Assembly: GCF_900105005.1 (NCBI RefSeq)
Contig: NZ_LT629748.1
Coordinates: 2,170,001 to 2,234,000, forward strand
Source of the DNA: Halopseudomonas litoralis
GTDB lineage: Bacteria > Pseudomonadota > Gammaproteobacteria > Pseudomonadales > Pseudomonadaceae
DNA: 64,000 nucleotides
Direction: 5' to 3'
A model generated the notes under the pieces. The model was not told where the DNA came from, searched no databases, and saw nothing but the letters and a program-made list of their open reading frames with translations. Positions 40,477 to 50,518 of this stretch are shown in pieces; the first letter of the stretch is position 1; each line of letters starts with the position of its first letter. The position numbers were made by a program, and so were the translations under genes.

Positions 40477-41496
40477 TTATAGGGTGGCCCGGCGATCCTG
40501 CGCCTGCAGGGCGCGATACTGGTTTCGGTCCTCACGGGGCGTGACGCCGAAGCCGTTGCGGTAGGCGCTGGAAAAGTGCGGACCTGACGAAAAACCGCAG
40601 GACAGACCGATCTGGATGATCGACTTGCTGGTCTGCTGCAGCATCTGCCGCGCCCGATTCAGGCGCAGCTCCAGATAATACTGCGACGGTACGCTGTTCA
40701 GATACTGTTTGAAGATCCGCTCCAATTGCCGCCGGGAAACACATACATGCCGGGCGATCTCATCGGTGGTGAGCGGTTCCTCGATATTCGACTCCATCAG
40801 GATCACCGCCTGGGTGAGCTTGGGATGCGTGCTGCCCAGGCGATTGCGCAAAGGCACCCGCTGCTGTTCGCTACCGTCACGAATCCGTTCCACGTTGAGA
40901 TCTTCGGCAATCAGGGCAGCCAGGTCCGCACCGTGATGCTCGCCGATCAAAGTCAGAAACAGGTCAGTGATAGCGCAGCCGCTGCTGCTCAGTCGACCGT
41001 CATCCTGTTCAAACAGTCGCGTGCCGGCCTGAGCCAGGGGAAAGCGTTGCCGAAAATCTTCCAGCATGCGCCAGTGCACCGCGCACTGACGACCATCCAG
41101 CAACCCGGCCATGGCCAGCGGGAAAACGCCCTCTTCGAGGCCGCCGAGGGTCACTCCATCGCGCGCCAGCGAGCGTAGCTGCAACACCAGAGCGGAATTC
41201 AGCGAACCAGGCAGCCGATCCGCATCGGCCACCAACCACAAATGCGACAGATCTTCCGGCGCATTACCCCAGCGCCGTGCGGGCAATTGCCAGCCCTCTG
41301 GTGACGATATCGGCTGGTCGTCAAGGGTGTAGCAGTCCACCTGATAGAGTGGGGTCTCGGCCATGCGATTGGCCGAACGCAGCACTGCCAGTGCCGGCAT
41401 CATGACCGCCGGATGACACCCAGGCCACAACAGGAACGCCATGCGACGCGACTCGCTGTCATTCGACGACCCGCCTGTGGCAGTAAACGCGCCCAT
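40477..41496 (-). CDS. argR: arginine-responsive AraC-type regulator ArgR
   Basis: 339 residues: an N-terminal DJ-1/GATase-1-like domain ([12 protein letters not shown]...[15 protein letters not shown]) and a C-terminal AraC helix-turn-helix domain ([33 protein letters not shown], then [31 protein letters not shown]). It closely matches P. aeruginosa ArgR, which with arginine activates the aru and aot genes. It lies just upstream of aruC. An inner ATG (Met19) is an alternative start. Confidence 0.93.
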   Translation of the reverse strand: MGAFTATGGSSNDSESRRMAFLLWPGCHPAVMMPALAVLRSANRMAETPLYQVDCYTLDDQPISSPEGWQLPARRWGNAPEDLSHLWLVADADRLPGSLNSALVLQLRSLARDGVTLGGLEEGVFPLAMAGLLDGRQCAVHWRMLEDFRQRFPLAQAGTRLFEQDDGRLSSSGCAITDLFLTLIGEHHGADLAALIAEDLNVERIRDGSEQQRVPLRNRLGSTHPKLTQAVILMESNIEEPLTTDEIARHVCVSRRQLERIFKQYLNSVPSQYYLELRLNRARQMLQQTSKSIIQIGLSCGFSSGPHFSSAYRNGFGVTPREDRNQYRALQAQDRRATL

Positions 41497-41580
41497 GTTC
41501 CCGTCTGATCCCGTGATTCAAATTCAATGCTGCATTGTGCCACATGCCACGACCTGTGACACCGGACCGCAGACCACGGA

Positions 41581-41615
41581 AATAAAAAAAGGGAGACATC
41601 ACAATAATCTCTCCC
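41581..41615 (-). terminator. terminator after the SDR gene
   Basis: GGGAGA (41591-41596) pairs with TCTCCC (41610-41615) over a 13-nt loop and is followed on the minus strand by a run of seven Ts. It lies about 85 bp beyond the SDR gene stop and isolates it from argR. Confidence 0.75.
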
Positions 41616-41698
41616 TACGGGCACTCACCATGCAGAAGGGGCGCCCTGCCAATCCGAGGCCTGGCAGCACCCTGTTTGCTGCGCGCGACAGCGCGCAA

Positions 41699-42517
41699 TC
41701 AGTTCCCCGGCGCGGCCATCTTTTTCACTGCCATGCGTGTCATTTCGTCATAGATAAGCTGCGGCTGGGCCTGTTTGACTGCCCAGGCTTCACGACCTTT
41801 TTCGTGGGGCAGAATCATGAAGATCCCAGCCGTGCTCTCTCGGCAGACCAGGTCTGCGATGTCTGCCGCGGAAATGGGCGAGTTTTCCAGCAGTTTGGCG
41901 ATATCTTCCTTCGATTCACTGTCCGGCCCCCGAAAGGAGCTCAGCAGATTGGTCTGAAAAAACGACGGGCAGACCACGTTGACCTGCACGCCTTTGGGCT
42001 GCAATTCGCACAGCAGGCTTTCCGAGAGCGCCACTACACCAGCCTTGGCGACGTTGTAATTACTCATGCCCGGCGCCTGCATCAGTGCGGCCATGGAAGC
42101 GATATTGATGATACGCCCGCTGCCCTGGGACACCAACATGGGCACGAAGGCCTTGCAGCCCTTGACTACACCCATGAGATTGATGCTGATCTGCCACTCC
42201 CAGTCTTCCAGCGTGAGATCCTCGAACCAGCCGCCTGAGGCCACCCCGGCATTGTTGATCAGCACATCAACGCCCTGCATCAACTCTTCACAGCTCTGCG
42301 CCAGAGCCGCCAGCTGGCTGTAGTCGCGCACATCACAGCGCCGGGTGAAGCCGCTGCCGCCCGCCGCTTCTACCAGCCGCAGCGTTTCGCCGAGCCCTTC
42401 CTCCTGAATGTCAGCCAAGGCCAACCGCGCACCCTCTTGTGCATAACGCAGTGCCAGTTCACGCCCCAGCCCGCTGCCCGCACCCGTAATCACCACCCGC
42501 AAACCTGTCTTGTGCAT
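41699..42517 (-). CDS. SDR family oxidoreductase
   Basis: 272 residues with classic short-chain dehydrogenase motifs: cofactor loop TGAGSGLGRE, DVRDYSQ, NNAG (in VLINNAGVASGG), catalytic Ser in NIASMAAL and the YxxxK pair in YNVAKAG. A C-terminal extension (EKGREAWAVKQAQPQLIYDEM) resembles acyl or sterol type SDRs, but the substrate cannot be inferred. ATG 42517 has GGAGG 5 bases upstream; upstream open sequence overlaps tapT. Confidence 0.9.
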   Translation of the reverse strand: MHKTGLRVVITGAGSGLGRELALRYAQEGARLALADIQEEGLGETLRLVEAAGGSGFTRRCDVRDYSQLAALAQSCEELMQGVDVLINNAGVASGGWFEDLTLEDWEWQISINLMGVVKGCKAFVPMLVSQGSGRIINIASMAALMQAPGMSNYNVAKAGVVALSESLLCELQPKGVQVNVVCPSFFQTNLLSSFRGPDSESKEDIAKLLENSPISAADIADLVCRESTAGIFMILPHEKGREAWAVKQAQPQLIYDEMTRMAVKKMAAPGN

Positions 42518-42677
42518 ACCGCCTCCGCTCACCACTGCCATCACTGAGTCACTTGTTGTTTTTGTATCACTTCCTCGTTTCCGCCAGTCTAGCCGGGCCG
42601 GCCCACTGGCAGGTGGGAAAATGAGCAAAATAAGTGTCACGAATGGCGCTAACTCAACAGCAGCCTCACAAATGCGC

Positions 42678-43307
42678 TTACAGCTCGTTGCGTCTGTAGT
42701 TACGGGTATAGATGTCTTCGCCCATGGCCCTGATCTGGCCATCGATCAGGGCATCGAAGGGTCGGAGAAGATCGGCAAAGTCTGTCTCGGGTTCGATCAT
42801 CTGCAAGGCCATGGTTCCTGCCTCGATCGTCGACAAGGCACCGGTTGCCGGCGCCTTGCGCAGCCTATAGCGGCTGGTCAGCCCTTCAGGGAGAGCCACC
42901 TGTGATAACTGTTGCAGCAGCGGATTCAGATACAGCAACTTACGCGCCTTGCGCCAGGTACCGTCGAGCAGAACCAGTCGCCGCGGCCGATCACCCTGCC
43001 CCGCAGCCGTCAGCAGCGGTACCTGCGGCCCCGGAAACAGCAATTCCGTGCGCCATCCGCGATCGGCAATTCGCTCAACCCAGTCCGGCGGCAGCTGTTC
43101 GGCAATCAGTAGATGGGCATTACTCAGGCCAGCCACCAGCAAGCGCGCCGTATTGAGCGCATGCCTGCGTTCATCCGGATGCTGGATCACCAGGATTTCA
43201 GTGCGTGGCGTGAGGTTCGGGAGCAGATGACACAGGCAAAGCTCAACCGGCCGGCCGCAGCGCGGGCATCGGGGCCGTACAGTGTGCGATTGCGAGGGCG
43301 GGGACAT
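42678..43307 (-). CDS. tapT: tRNA-uridine aminocarboxypropyltransferase (DTW domain)
   Basis: 209 residues: an N-terminal cysteine cluster (CPRCGRPVELCLC, about 14-26), IQHPDERRHALNTARLL, and the DTW-family motif DGTW at 115-118 followed by RKARKLLYLNP, then LRKAP. DTW proteins such as TapT place an acp group from SAM on U47 of tRNAs. It stands upstream of the SDR gene with 160 bp between. Confidence 0.9.
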   Translation of the reverse strand: MSPPSQSHTVRPRCPRCGRPVELCLCHLLPNLTPRTEILVIQHPDERRHALNTARLLVAGLSNAHLLIAEQLPPDWVERIADRGWRTELLFPGPQVPLLTAAGQGDRPRRLVLLDGTWRKARKLLYLNPLLQQLSQVALPEGLTSRYRLRKAPATGALSTIEAGTMALQMIEPETDFADLLRPFDALIDGQIRAMGEDIYTRNYRRNEL

Positions 43308-43385
43308 GAACCCACTCAGATGACCAGTGAGCCGAGCAGTCTAGAGGCCGGTTGTCAGCCATGCAACGACCGCCATGGCAACGGA

Positions 43386-43414
43386 ATAAAAAAACGGTCA
43401 CCCGAGGGTGACCG
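43386..43414 (-). terminator. rho-independent terminator after ccoM
   Basis: CGGTCACC (43395-43402) and GGTGACCG (43407-43414) form an 8-bp stem with a CGAG loop, followed on the minus strand by a run of seven Ts. It is about 95 bp past the ccoM stop and shows the small gene is its own transcription unit end. Confidence 0.88.
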
Positions 43415-43509
43415 CCAAAGGCCTTGCGAGCCATGCACATTAAGGGTTGTCCTGAGCGGCGCGCGAAGTGGCTGCTGCGTTTTTCAGGGCGCCCTGGAAA
43501 TCAATAGGT

Positions 43510-43632
43510 TCAGGAAGTCTTCTTGCCTGTCTTGCGCGCATCCTTGTAGATAAACACGCCAACCCCGGCCAGAAAAACCACCATGAGGGCAACAGTCAGC
43601 AAACCGGCAATCACTGCGTCATCAATAAACAT
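43510..43632 (-). CDS. ccoM: CcoM-like cbb3 oxidase small subunit
   Basis: 40 residues with a single membrane helix: MFIDDAVIAGLLTVALMVVFLAGVGVFIYKDARK. This resembles CcoM, the short single-helix subunit found bound to the cbb3 cytochrome c oxidase of P. stutzeri, in size, the MF-(I/V)-D start, the GLMV-type helix and the basic tail. GGAG lies 9 bases before the ATG and a good terminator follows. The main cco genes are not in the window, which also fits CcoM being encoded apart. Confidence 0.75.
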   Translation of the reverse strand: MFIDDAVIAGLLTVALMVVFLAGVGVFIYKDARKTGKKTS

Positions 43633-43727
43633 GAGGGCATCTCCGCATCCATGTATGTCTGTGTATGGTTGGAGAATACCCATGAATTCCATCCGGGTTC
43701 TTGACCCGGATCAATTAACCGCTGCTT

Positions 43728-43922
43728 TCAGCGTTTTTTCGGCTTTTTCTTTTTTGAGCCTTTCTTGGACTGCTTTTCTGTCACAGATGGAGAAGGCAGA
43801 GGGAAGGCTTTTTCAAAAGCGGCGCGCACCTTGAGCAGGCGTGACTCGTGGATATCGTGCAGGCGACTGTGCCGAGCTTCGGCAAGATCGATAACCGGGG
43901 CGGATTCGGGTTGGTCGGACAT
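43728..43922 (-). CDS. small Lys-rich protein of unknown function
   Basis: 64 residues with an N-terminal MSDQPESAPVIDLAEARHSRLHDIHESRLLKVRAAFEKAFP that looks helical and a strongly basic tail (KKGSKKKKPKKR) which could bind nucleic acid. AAGGAG lies 6 bases before the ATG, supporting translation. No family recognised. It lies between ccoM and another unknown gene. Confidence 0.65.
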   Translation of the reverse strand: MSDQPESAPVIDLAEARHSRLHDIHESRLLKVRAAFEKAFPLPSPSVTEKQSKKGSKKKKPKKR

Positions 43923-43959
43923 GCAGTCTCCTTGGGAAGGAGGTAAGCCTACCACTGCT

Positions 43960-44247
43960 TCAAGCCCTGATGTCAACCAGCAGCCCCTTGCGTGGCAGGT
44001 CTGGAGAGCCTGGCGCAGTGGCCTCGGTTGATTCCGCTTCTTCTATAGTCTGCGGTACCGGTTCTTGCGACTGCTGTCGCTGGCCATGCTGCTGCGAGGC
44101 GTACTCCTCCACCGGCAACTCCGACAACGGATCGCCCGGCACTCCTTCGGTCGCATCCGGCCTGATCTTGCGCTCGGGCTTGAAGGCGTCCTGCTGCACA
44201 CCTGGTACTGGAAGGCCGGGAATAAGCATGAATTTATCTGCCTGCAT
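43960..44247 (-). CDS. hypothetical protein, low complexity
   Basis: 95 residues from ATG 44247, starting MQADKFMLIPGLPVPGVQQ. The middle and C-terminal parts are rich in Gln, Glu, Pro and Ser and probably disordered (QQHGQRQQSQEPVPQ). No binding site is obvious upstream; ATG 44229 is a possible shorter start. No family recognised. It is divergent from rapA. Confidence 0.5.
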   Translation of the reverse strand: MQADKFMLIPGLPVPGVQQDAFKPERKIRPDATEGVPGDPLSELPVEEYASQQHGQRQQSQEPVPQTIEEAESTEATAPGSPDLPRKGLLVDIRA

Positions 44248-44449
44248 CACTGTTTATAAGATGGTACTCATGTTATCGACCATCAAATCATGACTTTTAC
44301 TGCATTCAGCGTGACCTCCGTCACAGAACAACATTTTGCCCAGCAGCCCCGCTGATCTTCCAACCTGACAAACCAGCGCATCAATGGGTTTGTGAGCACA
44401 GTTCTATCGGGTACCATATGCGCCCTTTACGCATGGGCAGGAGTGAGGC

Positions 44450-47293
44450 ATGACAGTATTTACCCCGGGACAACGCTGGGTCAGTGACAGCGAATCAGAA
44501 CTGGGATTGGGTACGGTGTTATCACAGGACGGCCGATTATTGGTCATATTGTTCCCGGCCAGCGGTGAAACCCGCCACTATGCCATGCGCAACGCTCCGC
44601 TGACCCGCGTACGGTTCAGCCCGGGCGACAGCATTACTCACCATGAAGGTTGGAGCCTGACGGTCAGCGACGTATCCGAAGTCAACGGCCTGCTGCAGTA
44701 TCAGGGGTTGCGCGAAGATGGCAGCCATGATGAGTTCAGCGAGACCATGCTGGACAACTTCATCCAGTTCCGCCTGGCCAGCGACCGTCTGTTTGCCAGC
44801 CAGATCGACCCCCTGCCCTGGTTCGGCCTGCGCTATGAAAGCCTGCGCCATTACTGTCGCATTCAGCGCTCACCCTTGTTGGGCCTGGCCGGTGTCCGCA
44901 CCCAGCCAATCGCCCACCAACTGCACATCGCCAAGGATGTCGCCGACCGCGTAGCACCGCGCGTCCTGCTGGCCGACGAAGTGGGCCTGGGCAAGACCAT
45001 CGAGGCCGGACTGATCATCCATCGTCAGATCCAGACCGGTCGAGTACGCCGGATCCTGATCGTGGTACCGGAGAACCTGCAGCACCAGTGGCTGGTCGAA
45101 ATGCTGCGGCGCTTCAACCTGCGCTTTGCCCTGTTCAACAGTGATCGTTGCGAGGGTGCCGAACAGAACCCCTTCGAGGAAGAACAGCTGGCGCTGGTGT
45201 CGCTGGAGTTTCTGCTCGCCAATGACAAGGCCGAGCAATGGCTGCTGGCCAGTGATTGGGATCTGCTGGTCGTCGACGAGGCGCATCACCTGGTCTGGCA
45301 TGAAGAAGCGGCCAGCCCCGAATATACGCTGGTGGAGCAGCTGGCCGGGCAGATCCCTGCCGTGCTGCTGCTGACCGCCACACCCGAACAACTGGGTCAG
45401 GCCAGTCACTTTGCCCGCCTGCGCCTGCTCGATCCTGACCGTTTCCATGATCTGCAGGCGTTTCGTGATGAAGCGGAACGCTATCAGCCCGTGGCCGACG
45501 CGGTACAGCAACTGCTGGATACCCAGACACTGACAACCGAAAACCGTCAGGCGATCAGTCAGTGGCTTGGCGACAGCGCAGAGAACCTGCTCGACACTCT
45601 GCAGGCCGGTGGCGAGGAAACTGAAGACGCCCGCCGCAGCCTGGTCCGTCAGCTACTTGACCGCCATGGCACCGGGCGCGTTCTGTACCGCAACACCCGC
45701 GCCGTGATCAGCGGTTTTCCCGAGCGCGAATTGCATGCTTATCCGCTGCCCTGCCCGGCGCTGTATCAGGACATTGAAGACCGTTCCTCCCTGTATCCGG
45801 AAGTCGGCCTGCAGGACGAGTTCGAGCCGATGGAAACCGCCTGGTGGCAGGACGACCCACGCGTCGATTGGCTGATCGACACCCTCAAGGCGCAGAAGCA
45901 CAATAAGGTACTGGTCATCTGCGCCCATGCCGAGACCGCGCTGGACCTGAACGATGCACTGCGTGTACGCAGCGGCATCCCTGCCACCGTATTCCACCAG
46001 GGCATGAGCATCATCGAGCGTGACCGCGCGGCGGCGTTCTTTGCCGATGAGGAATTCGGTGCCCAGGTGATGATCTGCTCGGAGATCGGCAGTGAGGGAC
46101 GCAACTTCCAGTTTGCTCACCATCTGGTCATGTTCGACCTGCCGGCACACCCCGATCTGCTGGAGCAGCGCATCGGTCGTCTCGACCGTATCGGTCAGAA
46201 AAATATCATTCAGCTGCATGTGCCCTATCTGGAAGACACCGCCCAGCAGCGCATGTTTGAATGGTACGACAAGGCGCTGAACGCGTTCCGCGCCACCTGC
46301 CCCACCGGCAACGCCATCCAGCAGCAATATGGCGAAGCCCTGCAGCAACAACTGGAACAACCGCAGGATGAGCAATGGCAGGAGCTGATCAGCCAGGCGC
46401 AACAGACCCGCGCAGCACTGGAAGCGGAATTGCACAATGGCCGTGACCGTCTGCTGGAGCTGCATTCACGCGGCCACACCGGCCAGGCCCAGCGGCTGAT
46501 CGAGACCATTGAAAAGCAGGACCAGGACTTCCAGCTGCCGATCTATATGGAACGCCTGTTCGATGTATTCGGTGTCGACAGCGAGGACCACTCGGACAAT
46601 GCGCTGGTGCTGCGCCCCGGCGAGCGCATGCTGGATGCGGGCTTCCCGCTGGGTGACGATGAAGGTGTGACCATCACCTATGATCGCGATACCGCGCTGT
46701 CCCGCGAGGACATGCAGTTCATCACCTGGGAACACCCCATGCTCCAGGGCGGCATGGACCTGGTGTTGTCCGGCAGCATGGGCAACAGCTCGGTGGCGCT
46801 GCTGAAGAACAAGGCATTGAAGCCAGGCACCATGCTGCTGGAATGCCTGTTCGTCAGCGAAGCCATCGCCCCACGCGCGCTGCAGCTGCAACGTTATCTG
46901 CCGCCGACCCCGGTCCGCTGCCTGTTGGATATCAATGGCAACGACCTGGCCTCCAAGGTCGCCTTCGAGACGCTGGAAGCGCAGATCGACGGCTTGCCGA
47001 AACACCTGGCCAGCAAGATCGCCAAGACCCAGCGCGAGGAGGTCGAACGCCTGCTGGATCGGGCCGAAGCGCTCGCCGATATTCAACATGCGGCGCTGGT
47101 GGAACAGGCCTCAACCCGCTTCACCACCGAGCTGGATGAGGAAATCAACCGCCTCAAGGCCCTGCAACAGGTCAACCCGCTGGTGCGTCAGAGTGAGATT
47201 GATGCGCTGGAACACCAGCGCCTGCACGGCGTCGAGGTGCTGCATCAGGCCAAGATCCGCCTGGATGCCCTGCGTATTCTGGTGGTGGGTTAA
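44450..47293 (+). CDS. rapA: RNA polymerase-associated SWI2/SNF2 ATPase RapA
   Basis: 947 residues, close to E. coli RapA (968). N-terminal Tudor-like domains ([18 protein letters not shown]), SF2 motif [17 protein letters not shown] (Walker A at 179-183), motif [12 protein letters not shown], and motif [12 protein letters not shown], followed by a long C-terminal helical region. RapA binds RNA polymerase and helps recycle it after termination. AGGAG is 6 bases before the ATG. It stands alone, nearly touching the convergent patatin gene. Confidence 0.97.
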   Translation: MTVFTPGQRWVSDSESELGLGTVLSQDGRLLVILFPASGETRHYAMRNAPLTRVRFSPGDSITHHEGWSLTVSDVSEVNGLLQYQGLREDGSHDEFSETMLDNFIQFRLASDRLFASQIDPLPWFGLRYESLRHYCRIQRSPLLGLAGVRTQPIAHQLHIAKDVADRVAPRVLLADEVGLGKTIEAGLIIHRQIQTGRVRRILIVVPENLQHQWLVEMLRRFNLRFALFNSDRCEGAEQNPFEEEQLALVSLEFLLANDKAEQWLLASDWDLLVVDEAHHLVWHEEAASPEYTLVEQLAGQIPAVLLLTATPEQLGQASHFARLRLLDPDRFHDLQAFRDEAERYQPVADAVQQLLDTQTLTTENRQAISQWLGDSAENLLDTLQAGGEETEDARRSLVRQLLDRHGTGRVLYRNTRAVISGFPERELHAYPLPCPALYQDIEDRSSLYPEVGLQDEFEPMETAWWQDDPRVDWLIDTLKAQKHNKVLVICAHAETALDLNDALRVRSGIPATVFHQGMSIIERDRAAAFFADEEFGAQVMICSEIGSEGRNFQFAHHLVMFDLPAHPDLLEQRIGRLDRIGQKNIIQLHVPYLEDTAQQRMFEWYDKALNAFRATCPTGNAIQQQYGEALQQQLEQPQDEQWQELISQAQQTRAALEAELHNGRDRLLELHSRGHTGQAQRLIETIEKQDQDFQLPIYMERLFDVFGVDSEDHSDNALVLRPGERMLDAGFPLGDDEGVTITYDRDTALSREDMQFITWEHPMLQGGMDLVLSGSMGNSSVALLKNKALKPGTMLLECLFVSEAIAPRALQLQRYLPPTPVRCLLDINGNDLASKVAFETLEAQIDGLPKHLASKIAKTQREEVERLLDRAEALADIQHAALVEQASTRFTTELDEEINRLKALQQVNPLVRQSEIDALEHQRLHGVEVLHQAKIRLDALRILVVG

Positions 47294-47296
47294 GGT

Positions 47297-48472
47297 TCAG
47301 GCGGGAGCAGGGATATCCAGAAAGCGCCGCAGGTCATCCGCTCGGGCCAGCGCATCACGGCGGCCCAGGGCGATCAGCTCGTTGCAGTATTCGGCCTCGA
47401 ACAACAGGTAACTCAGCAGGTCGCTGCCCGAGGTGCGGGTGGCGCCGCTGCCGCGTAGAAACAGCCGTAACCCGGCCGGCAACGCCGCTCGGTGGCGGGC
47501 TGCGATCAGGTCCACCGGCTCGCTGGGCGAGATTACCAGCACATCCACGTGGCGCACACCCTTGACGCCACTGCGCATGGCAAACGGCTGATAGGCTGCC
47601 AACCGGTTCATCCTCTCCAACTGCTCCAGATCGGTTTCCAGGTTGTCGATGAAGACGCTGTGCAACATATGCCCGCCCAGTTGCGCCAGGCTTGGCGGCG
47701 CAGGCGTGTTCAACACCGGTCCGGGTTGCCCACCAGCCGGCAGTTGCGAGCCGTGATGCGTCACCCCGATTACCAGCACCTTGTTGGCCCCCAGGTGCAG
47801 CGCCGGACTCAACGGCGATTGCTGACGCACTGCACCATCGCCAAACCAGCTGCGGTTGAGCAATACCGGTGGGAACAGTAAGGGAATAGCCGTAGAGGCC
47901 ATCAGATGATCCAGCCCCAACCGTGTCTGCACGCCGATGCGCCGGTGGCGCTGCCAAGGCGTGATGCGGTCACGGCCCTGATAGAAATACACCGACTGCG
48001 AGGCCTTGTAATCGAAGGCGCTGACCGATATCGCGCGCAGTTGCCCAGCCTGCAATGCCTCTTCGATGCAACCGAAGCGCATGCGCTTTTCCAGCAAGTC
48101 CCGCAGCGGGCGGTTGTCCAGCAGCGCCGTGGTCCGCCCGCCGGAACCACCCAGCAGATTGGTACGGCTCCAGCGCCAGGCCTGTGCCATCAACCCCGGC
48201 CAGTCGGTACGCATCACATGATGACTGCGAAACCCAGACCAGACCTCCAACATGCTGTCCACCGCGGAATGCAGATTGCCGGCATGGGTAGCCAGTGCCA
48301 GAGCGTTGATTGCGCCAGCCGAGGTGCCACAGATGATGGGAAACAGATTCGGTGTGGCTTGCGGCGTCAGTTCCGCGATACCCGCCATGACGCCGACCTG
48401 ATAAGCCGCGCGCGCACCGCCGCCGGATAGAATCAGCGCCAGACAATCCTCCTTGTACGGCCTGGCTTCCAT
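47297..48472 (-). CDS. patatin-like phospholipase
   Basis: 391 residues with the patatin features: oxyanion loop SGGGARAAYQVGVM, nucleophile elbow GTSAG (in IICGTSAGAINAL) and the catalytic Asp in FGDGAVRQQSPLSPAL. No signal peptide; probably a cytoplasmic or membrane-associated serine lipase of the RssA/YchK-like type. It lies 2 bp downstream of the acyltransferase gene, so they are likely co-transcribed and may both act on membrane lipids. Confidence 0.9.
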   Translation of the reverse strand: MEARPYKEDCLALILSGGGARAAYQVGVMAGIAELTPQATPNLFPIICGTSAGAINALALATHAGNLHSAVDSMLEVWSGFRSHHVMRTDWPGLMAQAWRWSRTNLLGGSGGRTTALLDNRPLRDLLEKRMRFGCIEEALQAGQLRAISVSAFDYKASQSVYFYQGRDRITPWQRHRRIGVQTRLGLDHLMASTAIPLLFPPVLLNRSWFGDGAVRQQSPLSPALHLGANKVLVIGVTHHGSQLPAGGQPGPVLNTPAPPSLAQLGGHMLHSVFIDNLETDLEQLERMNRLAAYQPFAMRSGVKGVRHVDVLVISPSEPVDLIAARHRAALPAGLRLFLRGSGATRTSGSDLLSYLLFEAEYCNELIALGRRDALARADDLRRFLDIPAPA

Positions 48473-48474
48473 GG

Positions 48475-49434
48475 TCAGTCAGCTCTCCGCTTGCGGCGCT
48501 TGCGCTGGCGTTCGGGATAGGGGCGCGCCTCGCCCTCGGGGCGGGTCTTGAAGCGCCGGTGCACCCACATGTACTGCTCCGGCTGCTGTTCGATCTGCTG
48601 CTCGACCCATTGGTTGATGCGCAGCGCATCGACTGCTTCGTCACCCATTGGAAAGTCTTCCAGTGGCGGGTGCACCTTGAGCAGATAACCCTGGGCGTCG
48701 GGCAGACGCGTCTGGGTAAAGGGCACTACCCGAGCCTTGCCCAGCCGGGCAAAAGTCGCCGTGGCAGTGACGGTGGCGGCGGTGATCCCGAATAGCGGGA
48801 CGAATACACTGGCCTTGCGACCGTAATCCTGATCCGGGGCGTACCAGATACCACGACCCTTGCGCAGCGATTTGAGCATGCTGCGGACGTCTTCGCGCTC
48901 CACGGCAATGGCATCGGCATTGTGTCGCTCGCGACCGCGACGCTGTACATAGTCAAAGGCCGCGTTCTTGTGCTCGCGGTACATGCCATCAATAGTCACT
49001 TGCTGGCCGAGCAGCGCTGCCCCGATCTCCAGGGTGGTAAAGTGCAGCGACATCAACACCACGCCCTGCCCTGCAGCGGCAGCTTGTTGCAAATGCTCCA
49101 TCCCTTCAATCCGGGCCAGCTTCGCCAGGCGTTGCGGCGGCCACCACCAGGCCATCGCCATCTCGAACAGGGCAATGCCGTTGGAAGCAAAATTCTCCCG
49201 CAGTACCCGTTCACGCTGCGCCTGGCTCCACTGCGGAAAACACAGCTCGAGGTTGATCCGGGCAATCTCCCGACGCTCGCGCATCAGATGATACATACTC
49301 CAGCCGACCAGCCGACCCAGGCCCAGCAATACCCGATAGGGCAAACGGATCGTCAACCATAACAGACCAAGCCCGAACCACATGGGCCAGTAGCGTGGAT
49401 GCAGCAGTGCAGATTTGAAACCGGGACGAGACAT
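48475..49434 (-). CDS. lpxL: lipid A late acyltransferase, LpxL/HtrB type
   Basis: 319 residues. One N-terminal membrane helix, then the LpxL/LpxM pattern: MREREEIARINLELCFP-like region, the catalytic HX4E motif in MSLHFTTLEIGAALLG, GIWYAPDQDYGRKASVFVPLFG, and C-terminal WVHRRFKTRPEGE. It would add a secondary acyl chain to lipid A from acyl-ACP. Which position it acylates is not evident. It is divergent from minC. Confidence 0.9.
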   Translation of the reverse strand: MSRPGFKSALLHPRYWPMWFGLGLLWLTIRLPYRVLLGLGRLVGWSMYHLMRERREIARINLELCFPQWSQAQRERVLRENFASNGIALFEMAMAWWWPPQRLAKLARIEGMEHLQQAAAAGQGVVLMSLHFTTLEIGAALLGQQVTIDGMYREHKNAAFDYVQRRGRERHNADAIAVEREDVRSMLKSLRKGRGIWYAPDQDYGRKASVFVPLFGITAATVTATATFARLGKARVVPFTQTRLPDAQGYLLKVHPPLEDFPMGDEAVDALRINQWVEQQIEQQPEQYMWVHRRFKTRPEGEARPYPERQRKRRKRRAD

Positions 49435-49596
49435 CAGACGACCAATTTGCTGAAAAAACCCATTCTACCCAAGCCGCCGGCCCGATGGGAAACCGTCATG
49501 GCCAAAAGCAACCCGCCGCACTGTTCCCGGTTTCGGCTTGCCGTCGGCCTTTTCAGGCTATATAAGTGTGCCCACCAAACGCTCTATGGATCTGCC

Positions 49597-50370
49597 ATGA
49601 CTTCTGAAACAAATCTGGACCTGCTCAACAACGACCCCGTCTTTCATCTGAAGGGCGGCATGCTGACCATGACCGTGGTGGAGTTGGTGCGTCAGGCCCC
49701 TGAACGCTTCGCCATGCAACTGGCCGAAAAGGTCGAACAGGCACCGAATTTTTTCCAGGACACGCCGGTGCTGATCAGTCTGGAAAAACTGGATGCCAGC
49801 ATGGACATCGCCGGACTGATCGCCCTGTTGCGGATCTGCCGGGACCATGGACTGCAACCCGTAGCGCTGCGCGGCGCGGAACAGTTCCGCCCGCTGGCGC
49901 AGCAAGCCAGCCTGGTGCTGCTACCCCCAGGTCGCGGTCGCGACAAAATCATCGAGACCCCGGAACCTGCGCCGCAAGCTGTTGCCCAACAGGCGGAGGA
50001 AGCTCAGGCGCCAGCGGCGGCAACACCCCAGCCAGCAGAAAGCACACCGAGCAGAGTTATTACCGAACCGGTACGCTCAGGCCAGCAGGTCTACGCCCGT
50101 GGCGGCGACCTGATAGTGCTGGCCCCGGTCAGTGCCGGCTCGGAGCTGTTGGCTGATGGTCACATCCACGTTTATGGCCCGCTGCGCGGCAGAGCGCTGG
50201 CTGGGGTGCGGGGGGATACGCAGGCACGCATTTTCTGCCAGTCGCTGGAAGCCGAGCTGGTCTCGATAGCAGGACAGTACAAGGTGGCGGAAGACTTGCG
50301 ACGACAGCAATGGAAAGAAGCGGTTCAAGTCTCGCTTGAAGGTGACATCTTGAAGATAGCAGCCCTTTGA
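49597..50370 (+). CDS. minC: septum-site inhibitor MinC
   Basis: 257 residues: N-terminal MinC domain (FHLKGGMLTMTVVELVRQAPERF), an Ala/Pro/Gln-rich linker (about 125-155), and the C-terminal right-handed beta-helix (GQQVYARGGDLIVLAPVSAGSELLADGHIHVYGPLRGRALAGV). It blocks FtsZ assembly away from midcell with MinD. ATG 49597 gives the normal start; the open frame extends far upstream over the lpxL start. First gene of minCDE. Confidence 0.96.
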   Translation: MTSETNLDLLNNDPVFHLKGGMLTMTVVELVRQAPERFAMQLAEKVEQAPNFFQDTPVLISLEKLDASMDIAGLIALLRICRDHGLQPVALRGAEQFRPLAQQASLVLLPPGRGRDKIIETPEPAPQAVAQQAEEAQAPAAATPQPAESTPSRVITEPVRSGQQVYARGGDLIVLAPVSAGSELLADGHIHVYGPLRGRALAGVRGDTQARIFCQSLEAELVSIAGQYKVAEDLRRQQWKEAVQVSLEGDILKIAAL

Positions 50371-50518
50371 CAGATACTGTTTCACCATTCGGGGATGCCC
50401 ATGAACCGTGGCTCAGCGCTGATCGCCGGGGCCCCCAGACGAGTCAGTAAAAACAGCGCCTATTGCAGGTTGTTTGGTGCCTCACAATTCAAATTCAAGA
50501 TCACTCAGGAAGGTCATT

